From an uncultured Muribaculaceae bacterium (GTDB taxonomy: Bacteria > Bacteroidota > Bacteroidia > Bacteroidales > Muribaculaceae): a stretch of 64,000 bases of DNA. Positions 26,007 through 34,024 of the stretch are shown in pieces. The notes below the pieces were generated by a model. That model saw nothing but the letters and a program-made list of their open reading frames with translations. It was not told the origin of the DNA and searched no databases. The translations under genes and the position numbers were made by a program. The stretch covers positions 41,004-105,003 of the forward strand of contig CAMXAZ010000004.1 in assembly GCA_947179295.1 (NCBI GenBank), written 5' to 3'. Each line of letters begins with the position of its first letter. Position 1 is the first letter of the stretch.

Positions 26007-26678
26007 ATGAAATCAATTTTAAGTAAAATAGCATTCTTTATTGCCGTCGGAGCAACCATCCTCACGGCTTCGTGTTCGAAAGAAGTCCCTGAAACCTATG
26101 TAGCCGTCAAGATGGCTGGAATCGAACTGAAATCATCGCCCGACGCAAAATCCGAAACAGTAGCCCCGACATCAATGGGCGAAATCTTCCGCTTCATGGA
26201 ATTTCCGGCCGACGGATGGGTTAAAGTCCGCAACATCGCCACCGGCGCCGAAGGCTATCTTGACACCCTTGCCTTCGCCCGTTCAAAATTCCCCCTCCTC
26301 GCGCCGGAACTCGCCGAACAGGAAGTCGATGAAGCCTATCTCGTCAACACCGAGACAACCGAAACCGGCGAGCAGGCTCTCGGATGGTCATTCTGGAAAG
26401 TAGGCGACGGAGATGATGTCAGAGCCTTTCGCTCAGAATCAGTCGTTTACACCGACGGCCGCATCAGAGGCTACCAGACCTATTATAAAGGTGTAGCCCG
26501 AAACGGCTACCTGCTTCTTGACGAACAGGTGGAATATGGCGAAGAAAACGGCACTAAACTCGAATCGCCAATCATCGTGTGGGAAGACATCGCCGGCCGT
26601 CACGGAGTCTACGTCAACGGCAAACTCTTCATCCCCGCCAACTCCGGAGCCGGCTTTGACACAGACGGCTGGGAATAA
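26007..26678 (+). CDS. SH3-like-domain lipoprotein (member A of the tandem trio)
   Basis: 223 residues with a lipoprotein signal (FFIAVGATILTASC). The first mature domain (about 30-90) looks like a bacterial SH3-like fold: YVAVKMAGIELKSSPDAKS, MGEIFRF, GWVKVRNIATGAEGYLDT. The C-terminal part has FWKVG, YTDGRIRGYQTYYKGVARNGYLLLDEQVEYG and ends ANSGAGFDTDGWE. It is homologous over its whole mature length to the C-terminal half of the next protein. SH3-like domains of this kind often bind cell-wall or peptide ligands; the role here is unknown. The next gene follows after 29 bases. Confidence 0.75.
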   Translation: MKSILSKIAFFIAVGATILTASCSKEVPETYVAVKMAGIELKSSPDAKSETVAPTSMGEIFRFMEFPADGWVKVRNIATGAEGYLDTLAFARSKFPLLAPELAEQEVDEAYLVNTETTETGEQALGWSFWKVGDGDDVRAFRSESVVYTDGRIRGYQTYYKGVARNGYLLLDEQVEYGEENGTKLESPIIVWEDIAGRHGVYVNGKLFIPANSGAGFDTDGWE

Positions 26679-26707
26679 AAACAAATCTGAAATAAAAAAA
26701 TCCACTT

Positions 26708-28009
26708 ATGAAAATAGCAACTCTGAACTCAGCCTTCCGCACACTGTGCATCGCCATGATGGCGCTTGCCACAGCCACATCATTCGCCTCGATCCCCTTG
26801 GCTGGCATATACGAAATGGATGCACGTCCTGATTTAAGTAAACACCAGATGTATCTGGAGCTTGACTTCATCAACTCCCGTCCGGACTTCACCCAGTCAT
26901 TCACTGGCAAGAGAGCCGAATTCAAACTGCTCCCTGCTGATTTCATGAATGCAAAAAAATTGTCACAGAAATTTAAAGGCACATCGGCCCCCGGTTTCGG
27001 AAAATATCGCCAGCAGACTCTATTTTCTAACACCGAAGAATTCCGTATCACCAATCCGCGTCTCAAAAAAGGTGTGGTGTTGGTCGACTGGGAAAATACA
27101 GCCGGCATCAAAGGTGAAGCTGTGATCATTCCACAGTCCGATGGCTCTATCATCACTTATGGACTGACTTCATTTGACCGCCTCCTCAGTCCTGACGGCC
27201 ACAAACTGCAACTTGTCAAAAGCCTGCTGCCGCCCGACTTCGGCAGAAACTTCTCTGACTATGCCCTATCCGGATCAGCCACAGCATCCTTTGTCGAAGA
27301 AATAAAGACAAATTGTGGTCCGGATCTCAAAGGAACCATCAAACGCCTTAAAGAAATGCCTGACACATCATTGCCGGAACAGAGTTCAGTCGCAGCTTCT
27401 GAAACTCCCCAAGCAACTTCCGACGGAAAATATGTAACTATTAAAATGGCCGGTGTCAACTTGCAGTCGGCCCCGGACACCCGGTCGGCTAAAGTTGCCG
27501 ACACCCACATGGGAGAAATTTTCTGCCTCACAGACACTCCGGCCAATGGCTGGGTCAAAGCCCGCAATATCGTAACCGGCAAAGAAGGCTATATAGAAAC
27601 TATCTGTCTCTTCGACTCAAAATATCCACTCACCGCACCTAAGCTCGCCGATAAGGAACCAAACGAAGCCAACCTCTTCAACACCGATGTAACAGAGGCC
27701 TGCGAGCAGACTTCCGGATGGTCTTTCTGGAAGGCGGGCGGCGACAAAGTCAAAGCGCTCAATTCGATTTCACTTGTCTATAACGACGGACGGCTCAGAG
27801 GCTACCAGTATTATTATAAAGGTGTGGCCAAAGACGGCTATCTCCTCCTCACCGAGCAGGTGGAATATGGCAAGAATACCGGCGTAAAGCTCAAAAACCC
27901 TATCATTGTCTATGAGGATATCGTCGGTCAGCACGGCGTCTATATCAACGGAAAACTCTACATGTCCGCAAACTCCGGCTCCGGCTTTGACACAGACGGC
28001 TGGGAGTGA
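26708..28009 (+). CDS. Two-domain secreted protein (member B, apparent fusion of C and A)
   Basis: 433 residues with a Sec signal (ending near SFAS). Residues about 28-225 (IPLAGIYEMDARPDLSKHQMYLELDF...) match the N-terminal domain of the following protein; residues about 236-433 (YVTIKMAGVNLQSAPDTRS...SGSGFDTDGWE) match the mature part of the preceding lipoprotein. The flanking DNA is also repeated: the A-to-B and B-to-C junctions are near-identical, including GACGGCTGGGA before the stop and the first ~60 bases of each following gene. This is what a tandem duplication running from inside A to inside C would produce. Neither domain has a known function. Confidence 0.78.
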   Translation: MKIATLNSAFRTLCIAMMALATATSFASIPLAGIYEMDARPDLSKHQMYLELDFINSRPDFTQSFTGKRAEFKLLPADFMNAKKLSQKFKGTSAPGFGKYRQQTLFSNTEEFRITNPRLKKGVVLVDWENTAGIKGEAVIIPQSDGSIITYGLTSFDRLLSPDGHKLQLVKSLLPPDFGRNFSDYALSGSATASFVEEIKTNCGPDLKGTIKRLKEMPDTSLPEQSSVAASETPQATSDGKYVTIKMAGVNLQSAPDTRSAKVADTHMGEIFCLTDTPANGWVKARNIVTGKEGYIETICLFDSKYPLTAPKLADKEPNEANLFNTDVTEACEQTSGWSFWKAGGDKVKALNSISLVYNDGRLRGYQYYYKGVAKDGYLLLTEQVEYGKNTGVKLKNPIIVYEDIVGQHGVYINGKLYMSANSGSGFDTDGWE

Positions 28010-28035
28010 TAACAAATATAAACATAAAAATCCAT

Positions 28036-29193
28036 ATGAAAATAACAACTCTGATCTCAGCCTTCCGCACACTGTGTATTGCCGTCATGACTGTCACAGC
28101 AACAGGCGCTTCTGCTTCAATCCCTTTGGCAGGCATCTATGAAATGAATGACAAGGAAGACATGAGCAAGCATCAGATGTATCTGGAGCTGGATTTCATA
28201 AATTCACGTCCCGACTTCACTCAGACATTCACAACAAAAAGATCTGAATTCAAATTGCTTCCGAGCGATTTCATGCGGGCCAAGAAACTCAGCCGCGAAT
28301 TCAAGGGGACAACGGCTCCGGGGTTCGGCAAATATCGCCACCACATGCTGTTTTCAAGTTCCGAAGAATTTCGCATAACCAATCCCCGCCTTAAGAAAGG
28401 TATCATCCTTGTTGACTGGGAAAACACCTTAGGCAAAAAAGGTGAGGCCATTATCATTCCTCAGCCCGACGGCTCTCTCGTGACCTATGGTCTGACCACT
28501 TTCGACCGGCTCATAGGCCCCGACGGCCATAAATTGACACTTGTCAAAAGCCTTTTACCAGATAAAGACAATGGCAATAACGATAAGCCCGACAAAGAAA
28601 AAACGGAGACATTTACGGCTGACGGAGGCCTTGTGCAAGAAATAATCGCTATCTGCACCAACCCCGGTGGTGTGCCCGACGCTATCAAGCGCCTACGGGA
28701 ACTGCCTGATAACGATACTCCGACAGCGGCTCCGAAACCTGTCGCCACCGCCAAGCCACAGGATTCAGAGAAATGCCCCGCTACGACTACGGTTCCGGAA
28801 GACAAGAAAGACGACACTTTCAGCACATTTGTCAGCAACGACGGAAGTATTTGGAGGGCAAACACGACGTTGGCCAAATTAGGACTGGGCAAAACCGGCA
28901 CGATGGTCGCAAGTGCTACATTCACAGACGGAGGCAACGGCACAGTTATAATGAACATGGCTCAGGATATCGCACCGGGAGACTGTAAGGTTTATCATTT
29001 TGAATACATTTACTCCGGAAAAGTTGTCGGGAAAACTGTAGTATTTGACAAAATCACAGTTACCGTCCGTAATGGCGTTCGTGACCCGAACGCACGGCCA
29101 AAACCGGCTCCCAAAAACGAACCAAACGTCATCACACTCCTGTCACCGACAGCCTTTGATTTCTCTGGCTTGAAATTCAACAAAATGAAATAA
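28036..29193 (+). CDS. Secreted protein with B-type N-terminal domain (member C)
   Basis: 385 residues from ATG 28036, in register with the signal peptide of member B (MKITTLISAFRTLCIAVM). The N-terminal domain (about 28-235) is the one shared with B (IPLAGIYEMNDKEDMSKHQMYLELDF, FRITNPRLKKGIILVDWEN). A charged, Pro/Lys-rich linker and a different C-terminal domain follow (STFVSNDGSIWRANTTLAKLGL onward), ending in NKMK. No family recognised. The longer frame from 28006 starts 4 bases inside gene B and lacks conservation. A strong terminator follows. Confidence 0.72.
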   Translation: MKITTLISAFRTLCIAVMTVTATGASASIPLAGIYEMNDKEDMSKHQMYLELDFINSRPDFTQTFTTKRSEFKLLPSDFMRAKKLSREFKGTTAPGFGKYRHHMLFSSSEEFRITNPRLKKGIILVDWENTLGKKGEAIIIPQPDGSLVTYGLTTFDRLIGPDGHKLTLVKSLLPDKDNGNNDKPDKEKTETFTADGGLVQEIIAICTNPGGVPDAIKRLRELPDNDTPTAAPKPVATAKPQDSEKCPATTTVPEDKKDDTFSTFVSNDGSIWRANTTLAKLGLGKTGTMVASATFTDGGNGTVIMNMAQDIAPGDCKVYHFEYIYSGKVVGKTVVFDKITVTVRNGVRDPNARPKPAPKNEPNVITLLSPTAFDFSGLKFNKMK

Positions 29194-29246
29194 TCACAGC
29201 CACCCACAAAGGAGAATTCCAATAACCCGCACCGATAGTAGCTTAT

Positions 29247-29291
29247 GTAACGACTGTTCAGCCGACTGGCCGGACAGTCGTTACTTTTTTT
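29247..29291 (+). terminator. Rho-independent terminator after the secreted-protein trio
   Basis: An 11 bp perfect stem GTAACGACTGT / ACAGTCGTTAC followed by seven T residues. Confidence 0.9.
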
Positions 29292-29384
29292 GCGACAGCG
29301 GTAACAGCAAGACCCCTTTTCCAAATATTTGTCATTAAACGCCCTCTTTTTAACGCAATTGCGCGCAAACTTTATCAGAAAAAT

Positions 29385-29415
29385 TTTGCCGGTTACCGAA
29401 AAATCACTACCTTTG
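29385..29415 (+). promoter_or_regulatory. rpsF operon promoter
   Basis: TTTG (29385-29388), a 19-base spacer and TACCTTTG (29408-29415). It is one of the best consensus matches in the window. Confidence 0.8.
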
Positions 29416-29426
29416 CAGCCGAAAAA

Positions 29427-29464
29427 GTGTGCCCGCCGAATTTCCGGCGGACCGAAACAAACAC
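29427..29464 (+). promoter_or_regulatory. Candidate S6:S18 ribosomal-protein leader motif
   Basis: In the rpsF 5' leader a perfect hairpin CCGCCG-AATTTC-CGGCGG is followed at once by ACCGA, and both are enclosed by GTGT (29427-29430) and ACAC (29460-29463). A stem with an adjacent CCG-containing strand is the feature that the S6:S18 complex recognises in known rpsF leaders, where it shuts off translation of the operon. Assignment is by position and shape; covariation was not tested. Confidence 0.6.
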
Positions 29465-29489
29465 CAATCACTATAATTAATCAACCAAA

Positions 29490-29855
29490 ATGCATTACGA
29501 AACCGTTTTCATTTTAACTCCCGTTTTATCTGACCAGCAGATGAAGGAAGCGGTAGAAAAATTCGAGAAGGTGCTCACCGACAACGGCGCATCAATCGTA
29601 AACGAAGAAATCTGGGGCCTTCGCAAGCTTGCTTATCCCATCCAGAAGAAATCTACCGGCTTCTACTCACTCGTTGAGTTCGACGGCGATCCCACCCTCG
29701 TCAAGAAACTTGAAACCGCATTCCGCCGCGACGAACGCGTGCTTCGCTTCCTCGTGTTCCGTCTCGACAAGTATGCAGCTGAATACGCCGAAAAGCGTCG
29801 CAGCAACCGCGCTAAAGAAACAACCACAGTCACTGAAGAAGCAAAGGAGAACTAA
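29490..29855 (+). CDS. rpsF: 30S ribosomal protein S6
   Basis: 121 residues. The N-terminus [25 protein letters not shown] and [23 protein letters not shown] are diagnostic for bS6; the C-terminal tail is Arg/Lys/Glu-rich as usual. It binds the central domain of 16S rRNA together with S18, encoded next. It is the first gene of the rpsF-rpsR-rplI operon. Confidence 0.97.
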   Translation: MHYETVFILTPVLSDQQMKEAVEKFEKVLTDNGASIVNEEIWGLRKLAYPIQKKSTGFYSLVEFDGDPTLVKKLETAFRRDERVLRFLVFRLDKYAAEYAEKRRSNRAKETTTVTEEAKEN

Positions 29856-29858
29856 ATC

Positions 29859-30125
29859 ATGGCACAAGCATCTGAAATCCGCTACCTCACTCCCCTGTCG
29901 GTAGACGTTAAGAAGAAAAAATATTGCCGTTTCAAAAGAAGCGGAATCAAATACATCGACTACAAGGATCCCGAATTCCTGAAAAAGTTCCTCAACGAAC
30001 AGGGCAAAATCCTTCCCCGCCGCATCACCGGCACTTCGCTCAAATTCCAGCGTCGTGTGGCTCAGGCTGTTAAGCGCGCCCGCCACCTTGCCCTCCTCCC
30101 CTACGTTACCGACTTGATGAAATAA
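29859..30125 (+). CDS. rpsR: 30S ribosomal protein S18
   Basis: 88 residues. Core motifs are [54 protein letters not shown]. It begins 3 bases after the rpsF stop, so the two are translationally coupled, and it pairs with S6 in the ribosome. Confidence 0.97.
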   Translation: MAQASEIRYLTPLSVDVKKKKYCRFKRSGIKYIDYKDPEFLKKFLNEQGKILPRRITGTSLKFQRRVAQAVKRARHLALLPYVTDLMK

Positions 30126-30146
30126 CTTTAAAAGCTATCAGGAATT

Positions 30147-30587
30147 ATGAAGATCATTCTCAAAGAAGACATCGCCAACCTTGGCTACAAAGACGATGTA
30201 GTCGAAGTCAAGAACGGATATGGTCGCAACTACCTTATCCCGACCGGCAAAGCCGTGATTGCAACCGAATCAGCTCTTAAAGTTCTTGCTGAAAACCAGC
30301 GTCAGCGCGCCCACAAGCTCGCCCGCATCAAGGCTGAAGCAGAAGCTGCCGCAGCCGCTCTTCAGGACGTTAAGCTCACTATCGGTGCTAAGACCTCTTC
30401 AACCGGCACTATTTTCGGCTCTGTAAACGCTATCCAGATTGCAGAAGCTCTCGAAAAACTCGGCCACAACGTGGACCGCAAGCTCATCTCGCTCGACCCC
30501 GTCAAAGAAGTCGGCAACTACACAGCTACCATCAAGCTCCACCGCGATGTTACTGTCAACGTGCCCTTCGAAGTTGTTTCTGAATAA
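30147..30587 (+). CDS. rplI: 50S ribosomal protein L9
   Basis: 146 residues. The N-terminal domain MKIILKEDIANLGYKDDVVEVKNGYGRNYLIPTGKA is the bL9 signature; a long connecting helix and the C-terminal domain (GSVNAIQIAEALEKLGHNVDRK) follow. It lies at the base of the L1 stalk and affects reading-frame maintenance. It is the last gene of the operon; a terminator hairpin follows. Confidence 0.97.
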   Translation: MKIILKEDIANLGYKDDVVEVKNGYGRNYLIPTGKAVIATESALKVLAENQRQRAHKLARIKAEAEAAAAALQDVKLTIGAKTSSTGTIFGSVNAIQIAEALEKLGHNVDRKLISLDPVKEVGNYTATIKLHRDVTVNVPFEVVSE

Positions 30588-30632
30588 TCACACCATTCAG
30601 CAAACCCTTCAACGGAAAAAGCATAAAACAAC

Positions 30633-30665
30633 CAGGCGACCCTATGCTGTCCATAGGGCCGCCTG
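30633..30665 (+). terminator. Terminator after rplI
   Basis: Stem CAGGCG-CCCTATG with one mismatch, loop CTGTC, complement CATAGGG-CGCCTG, then ATCTTTT. Confidence 0.85.
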
Positions 30666-30935
30666 ATCTTTTATGATCACCTCTTCGCCCTCCGGCTGAC
30701 ACCGTCACGCAGCCGCCGATCACGACACGTTGCCCTCTCCGCCATCGCCCGACGGCACCGGCAGACCGATAACACATTTTAACAGACACAGTTTTTTCCC
30801 CGATTCATCGTCTAAAGCACCCCATAGGTAGATAAGCGCCTTAGCCCGATTAAACTTTTGAGTAATTTTACGGTCAGAATTGACAGTCAACAATAATCCA
30901 CCAACCAACAGAACTGAAAAAGAGAACTGAAAAGA
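30666..30935. other. Intergenic region before the large outer-membrane barrel gene
   Basis: No coding frame with good codon use and no repeat was found. A poor -7-like TAAACTTTTG (about 30851-30860) is the only candidate promoter feature. Confidence 0.4.
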
Positions 30936-33800
30936 ATGACACGTTTCAACCGTTTAACATTGCTGTTCACCCTCCTTCTGATTTCATTCACCACTTCTTT
31001 AGCCGCAAACATCACCGGCATCGTGAAAGATCTCGACACACAGGAACCGCTCCTTGAAGCAGCCATCAAACTCGTAACTGCAAAAGACAGCACCTTCATA
31101 GCCGGAACAACAACAGACATCGACGGCAAATTCACACTCTCAGGCGTAAAAGCCGGAAAATATATTCTCACCGTAAGCTACATCGGATATGCCGATCTCG
31201 AAAAACCCGTCACCGTCGGAGCATCCAACCTCCGCCTTGGAGCCCTCAACATCAAGGAATCATCCCACATGCTCGGCGAAGTCAGCGTGGTCGCCGTCAA
31301 GACCCCCATCAAAGTGATGGAAGACACCGTTGAATACAACGCCGATTCATACCACACCCAGCCAAACGCCGTGGTTGAAGACCTTCTCAAACGTCTTCCG
31401 GGCGTTGAAGTCGGCACCGACGGATCAATCACAGCCAACGGCAAGACCGTCAGCAAATTCCTTGTCAACGGAAAGGAATTTTTCAGTGACGACCCCCAGG
31501 TAGCGTCAAAAAACCTTCCCGCCAACCTCATCGACAAGCTCCAGGTGGTTGACCGCAAAAGCGACATGGCCCGCCTCACAGGTGTCGATGACGGAGAAGA
31601 CGAGACCGTCATCAACCTCACGTTCAAACAGGGCATGGACCAGGGATGGTTCGGCACCGCCGAAGCAGGCTATGGCACCGATGACCGCTACACCGGCTCC
31701 TTCAACCTCAACCGTTTCTGGAACGGAAACCAGGTGACACTCCTCGGCAACTTCAACAACACCAACCAGATAGGCTTCACTGACAGCAACGGCAGCCGCT
31801 TCCGCCGCTTCGGAGGCAACAACGGCATCACCGAATCGCGCGCCCTCGGCCTGAACTTCAACGTGGGCAAGGAAGAGATCATCCGCGTAGGCGGCGACAT
31901 CATGTGGAGCAACACCGACGCAAAGACCATCACCAAGCAGGAACGCCAGTATCTTTTCGAAGACTACTCCACATACTCGAAAATCAACAAATCTGTCCGC
32001 GACCGCGGCAACAACTTCCGCGGCGACTTCCGTGTGCTCTGGAAGCCCGACTCATTCAACACCCTCGAATTCCGCCCCAACTTCTCGCTCAACTTCAACA
32101 AATCTGAAGACCATGAGCTGACCGACTACTTCAACTCCTCGATGGTGCAGGCAAGTAAAAACAATGCCCGCAGCAGCAGCGACGGCGACTCATATGAATT
32201 CGGAGGCCGGCTCATCTACTCCCACAACTTCAAGCGCCACCGCGGACGCTCGTTCTCAATCTCCGGACAGTATAAATACTCCAACGTCATCGAGACCGGC
32301 ACATCGGTCAACGACTTCATCCGCTATATCATGGACGAAGACGCCGACAACACCCAGGACACATCCGACCTGCTCGACCAGTACAACGACAACCACACCT
32401 GGAGCAACCAGGTGATGGGCCAGTTCACCTGGACCGAACCGCTCGGCAACGTTAGCAATGGCAACTTCCTCACCTTCAGCTACCGCATGAACTACCGCTG
32501 GAACAACGCCGACAAGCTCGTCTACAACATCCCTGATGACTACGAATACGGTGACATCATGCCACCCGTGACACTCAACCCCGACGGCACCCTGACCACA
32601 ATCGAGCCCGATCCGGACTACTCGAACCGCTACCGCAACAACTCCTTCAACCAGAACATCCGCCTCGGCTACAAGAAAGTTACCAAAAACTCAACTCTCG
32701 AAGCAGGACTCTCGCTGGTGCCGCAGATGTCAAAGTCGATCTACCTCGACAACTCCGACAAAAACATAGACCGCTGGGTGTGGAACTACGCCCCCTTCCT
32801 GCGCTACCGTTACAAATTCAGCAAGCGCCGCTCCATCCAGCTCAACTACCGCGGACGCTCCTCGCAGCCCACTATGGCACAGCTGCAGCCTGTGGCCGAC
32901 ATCTCCAACCCGACCAACATCATCCAGGGTAACCCCAACCTCGATCCATCGTTCACCCACAACGTCAACATCCGCTTCCAGGATTTCAACACCGAATCGC
33001 AGCGAAGCATCATGCTCATGGGCGACTTCCAGATGACACAGAACTCCATCATCTCCAAATCGCAAATCAAGGACGACGGTACGCGCGAAACAACCTACGC
33101 CAACGTCAACGGCGTCTGGAGCGGCCGCGTGATGAACATGTTCTCCATGCCCCTGCGCAACAAGAAATGGAGCATCTCGAACCACGTCTTCGTCAACGCT
33201 AACCGCTCGGTAGGTTTCAACAACGGCCAGCGCAACGCCTCGCTCTCCCTGAGAATCAACGAAAGTCCGGGCATCACCTTCCGCCCCGACCATTTCGAAC
33301 TCGAACTGCGTCCGCGCTACTCGGTCGAAACCACTTTCAACAGTGTGCAGAAAAACGCCGACCAGACAGTCCACACCTACGGCGGACGCTTCGACGGCAC
33401 CTACTACACTCCCTGGGGACTCACCCTGCAGACCGACATCAACTACTCGGCCACCTCAGGCTATGCCGCCGGCTACGACACACGCACATGGATGTGGAAC
33501 GCCACCCTCTCCCAGCAGTTCCTGCGCAACAAGGCCCTGACTCTCGCCGTGAAAGTCTATGACCTCCTCAACCAGCGCAACAACATCCGCCGCAACGTCA
33601 CCGCCAACTATATCGACGACACCCGCTACAACTCTCTCACCCGCTACTTCATGGTGACTCTGAGCTACCGCTTCAACACCTTCGGCAAAGGCAACGAGCC
33701 CTCGACCGCAGGCGGAGGCGACTTCATGAGAGGACCTGGCGGCGGACCCGGCAGAGGACCCGGTGGCGGTCCCGGTGGCGGTCCCGGTCGCAGGAACTGA
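30936..33800 (+). CDS. Outer-membrane beta-barrel / TonB-receptor-like protein with Gly-Pro-rich tail
   Basis: 954 residues. Signal peptide (LLFTLLLISFTTSLAA), then a CarboxypepD_reg-like domain (ITGIVKDLDTQEPLLEAAIKL, GYADLEKPV), a plug-like region (VVEDLLKRLPGVEVGTDGSITANGK, VNGKEFFSDDPQVASKNLP) and a long barrel rich in alternating aromatic strands, typical of the OMP_b-brl_3 family. The last ~30 residues are almost only Gly, Pro and Arg (MRGPGGGPGRGP...), after the expected terminal strand (YFMVTLSYRF). The substrate is unknown and no SusD partner is present. It forms its own transcription unit between two terminators. Confidence 0.87.
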   Translation: MTRFNRLTLLFTLLLISFTTSLAANITGIVKDLDTQEPLLEAAIKLVTAKDSTFIAGTTTDIDGKFTLSGVKAGKYILTVSYIGYADLEKPVTVGASNLRLGALNIKESSHMLGEVSVVAVKTPIKVMEDTVEYNADSYHTQPNAVVEDLLKRLPGVEVGTDGSITANGKTVSKFLVNGKEFFSDDPQVASKNLPANLIDKLQVVDRKSDMARLTGVDDGEDETVINLTFKQGMDQGWFGTAEAGYGTDDRYTGSFNLNRFWNGNQVTLLGNFNNTNQIGFTDSNGSRFRRFGGNNGITESRALGLNFNVGKEEIIRVGGDIMWSNTDAKTITKQERQYLFEDYSTYSKINKSVRDRGNNFRGDFRVLWKPDSFNTLEFRPNFSLNFNKSEDHELTDYFNSSMVQASKNNARSSSDGDSYEFGGRLIYSHNFKRHRGRSFSISGQYKYSNVIETGTSVNDFIRYIMDEDADNTQDTSDLLDQYNDNHTWSNQVMGQFTWTEPLGNVSNGNFLTFSYRMNYRWNNADKLVYNIPDDYEYGDIMPPVTLNPDGTLTTIEPDPDYSNRYRNNSFNQNIRLGYKKVTKNSTLEAGLSLVPQMSKSIYLDNSDKNIDRWVWNYAPFLRYRYKFSKRRSIQLNYRGRSSQPTMAQLQPVADISNPTNIIQGNPNLDPSFTHNVNIRFQDFNTESQRSIMLMGDFQMTQNSIISKSQIKDDGTRETTYANVNGVWSGRVMNMFSMPLRNKKWSISNHVFVNANRSVGFNNGQRNASLSLRINESPGITFRPDHFELELRPRYSVETTFNSVQKNADQTVHTYGGRFDGTYYTPWGLTLQTDINYSATSGYAAGYDTRTWMWNATLSQQFLRNKALTLAVKVYDLLNQRNNIRRNVTANYIDDTRYNSLTRYFMVTLSYRFNTFGKGNEPSTAGGGDFMRGPGGGPGRGPGGGPGGGPGRRN

Positions 33801-33853
33801 TAAATTTTTCCTGACAAAGCAGAAAAGTTTCGCCTTACAGGCTACATCAAACC

Positions 33854-33902
33854 GTAAAATCGTGTCAAGAGCTAAAAATCAATGCTTTTGACACGATTTT
33901 AC
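33854..33902 (+). terminator. Strong terminator after the outer-membrane barrel gene
   Basis: A 19 bp stem (GTAAAATCGTGTCAAGAGC with complement 33884-33902, one G-U pair) and an 11-base A-rich loop, then CTTTTATC. Confidence 0.85.
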
Positions 33903-33957
33903 CTTTTATCACCACTGCTTTGAATCTTTTTTACCCTCCTTTGAGGTCAGTTTGAGA

Positions 33958-33965
33958 TAATTTTG
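33958..33965 (+). promoter_or_regulatory. -7 box of the pectin-esterase operon
   Basis: TAATTTTG, 59 bases ahead of the acetylesterase start at 34025. Confidence 0.6.
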
Positions 33966-34024
33966 CACTATTACAATTGCACATTTTTTGCATCACAAAT
34001 CAATATCTCAAACTCAATAAGTCC

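Noticed and set aside
33854..33902. The 19 bp hairpin as a small RNA
   Set aside because: It directly follows a gene end and leads into a T-rich stretch, so a terminator explains it.
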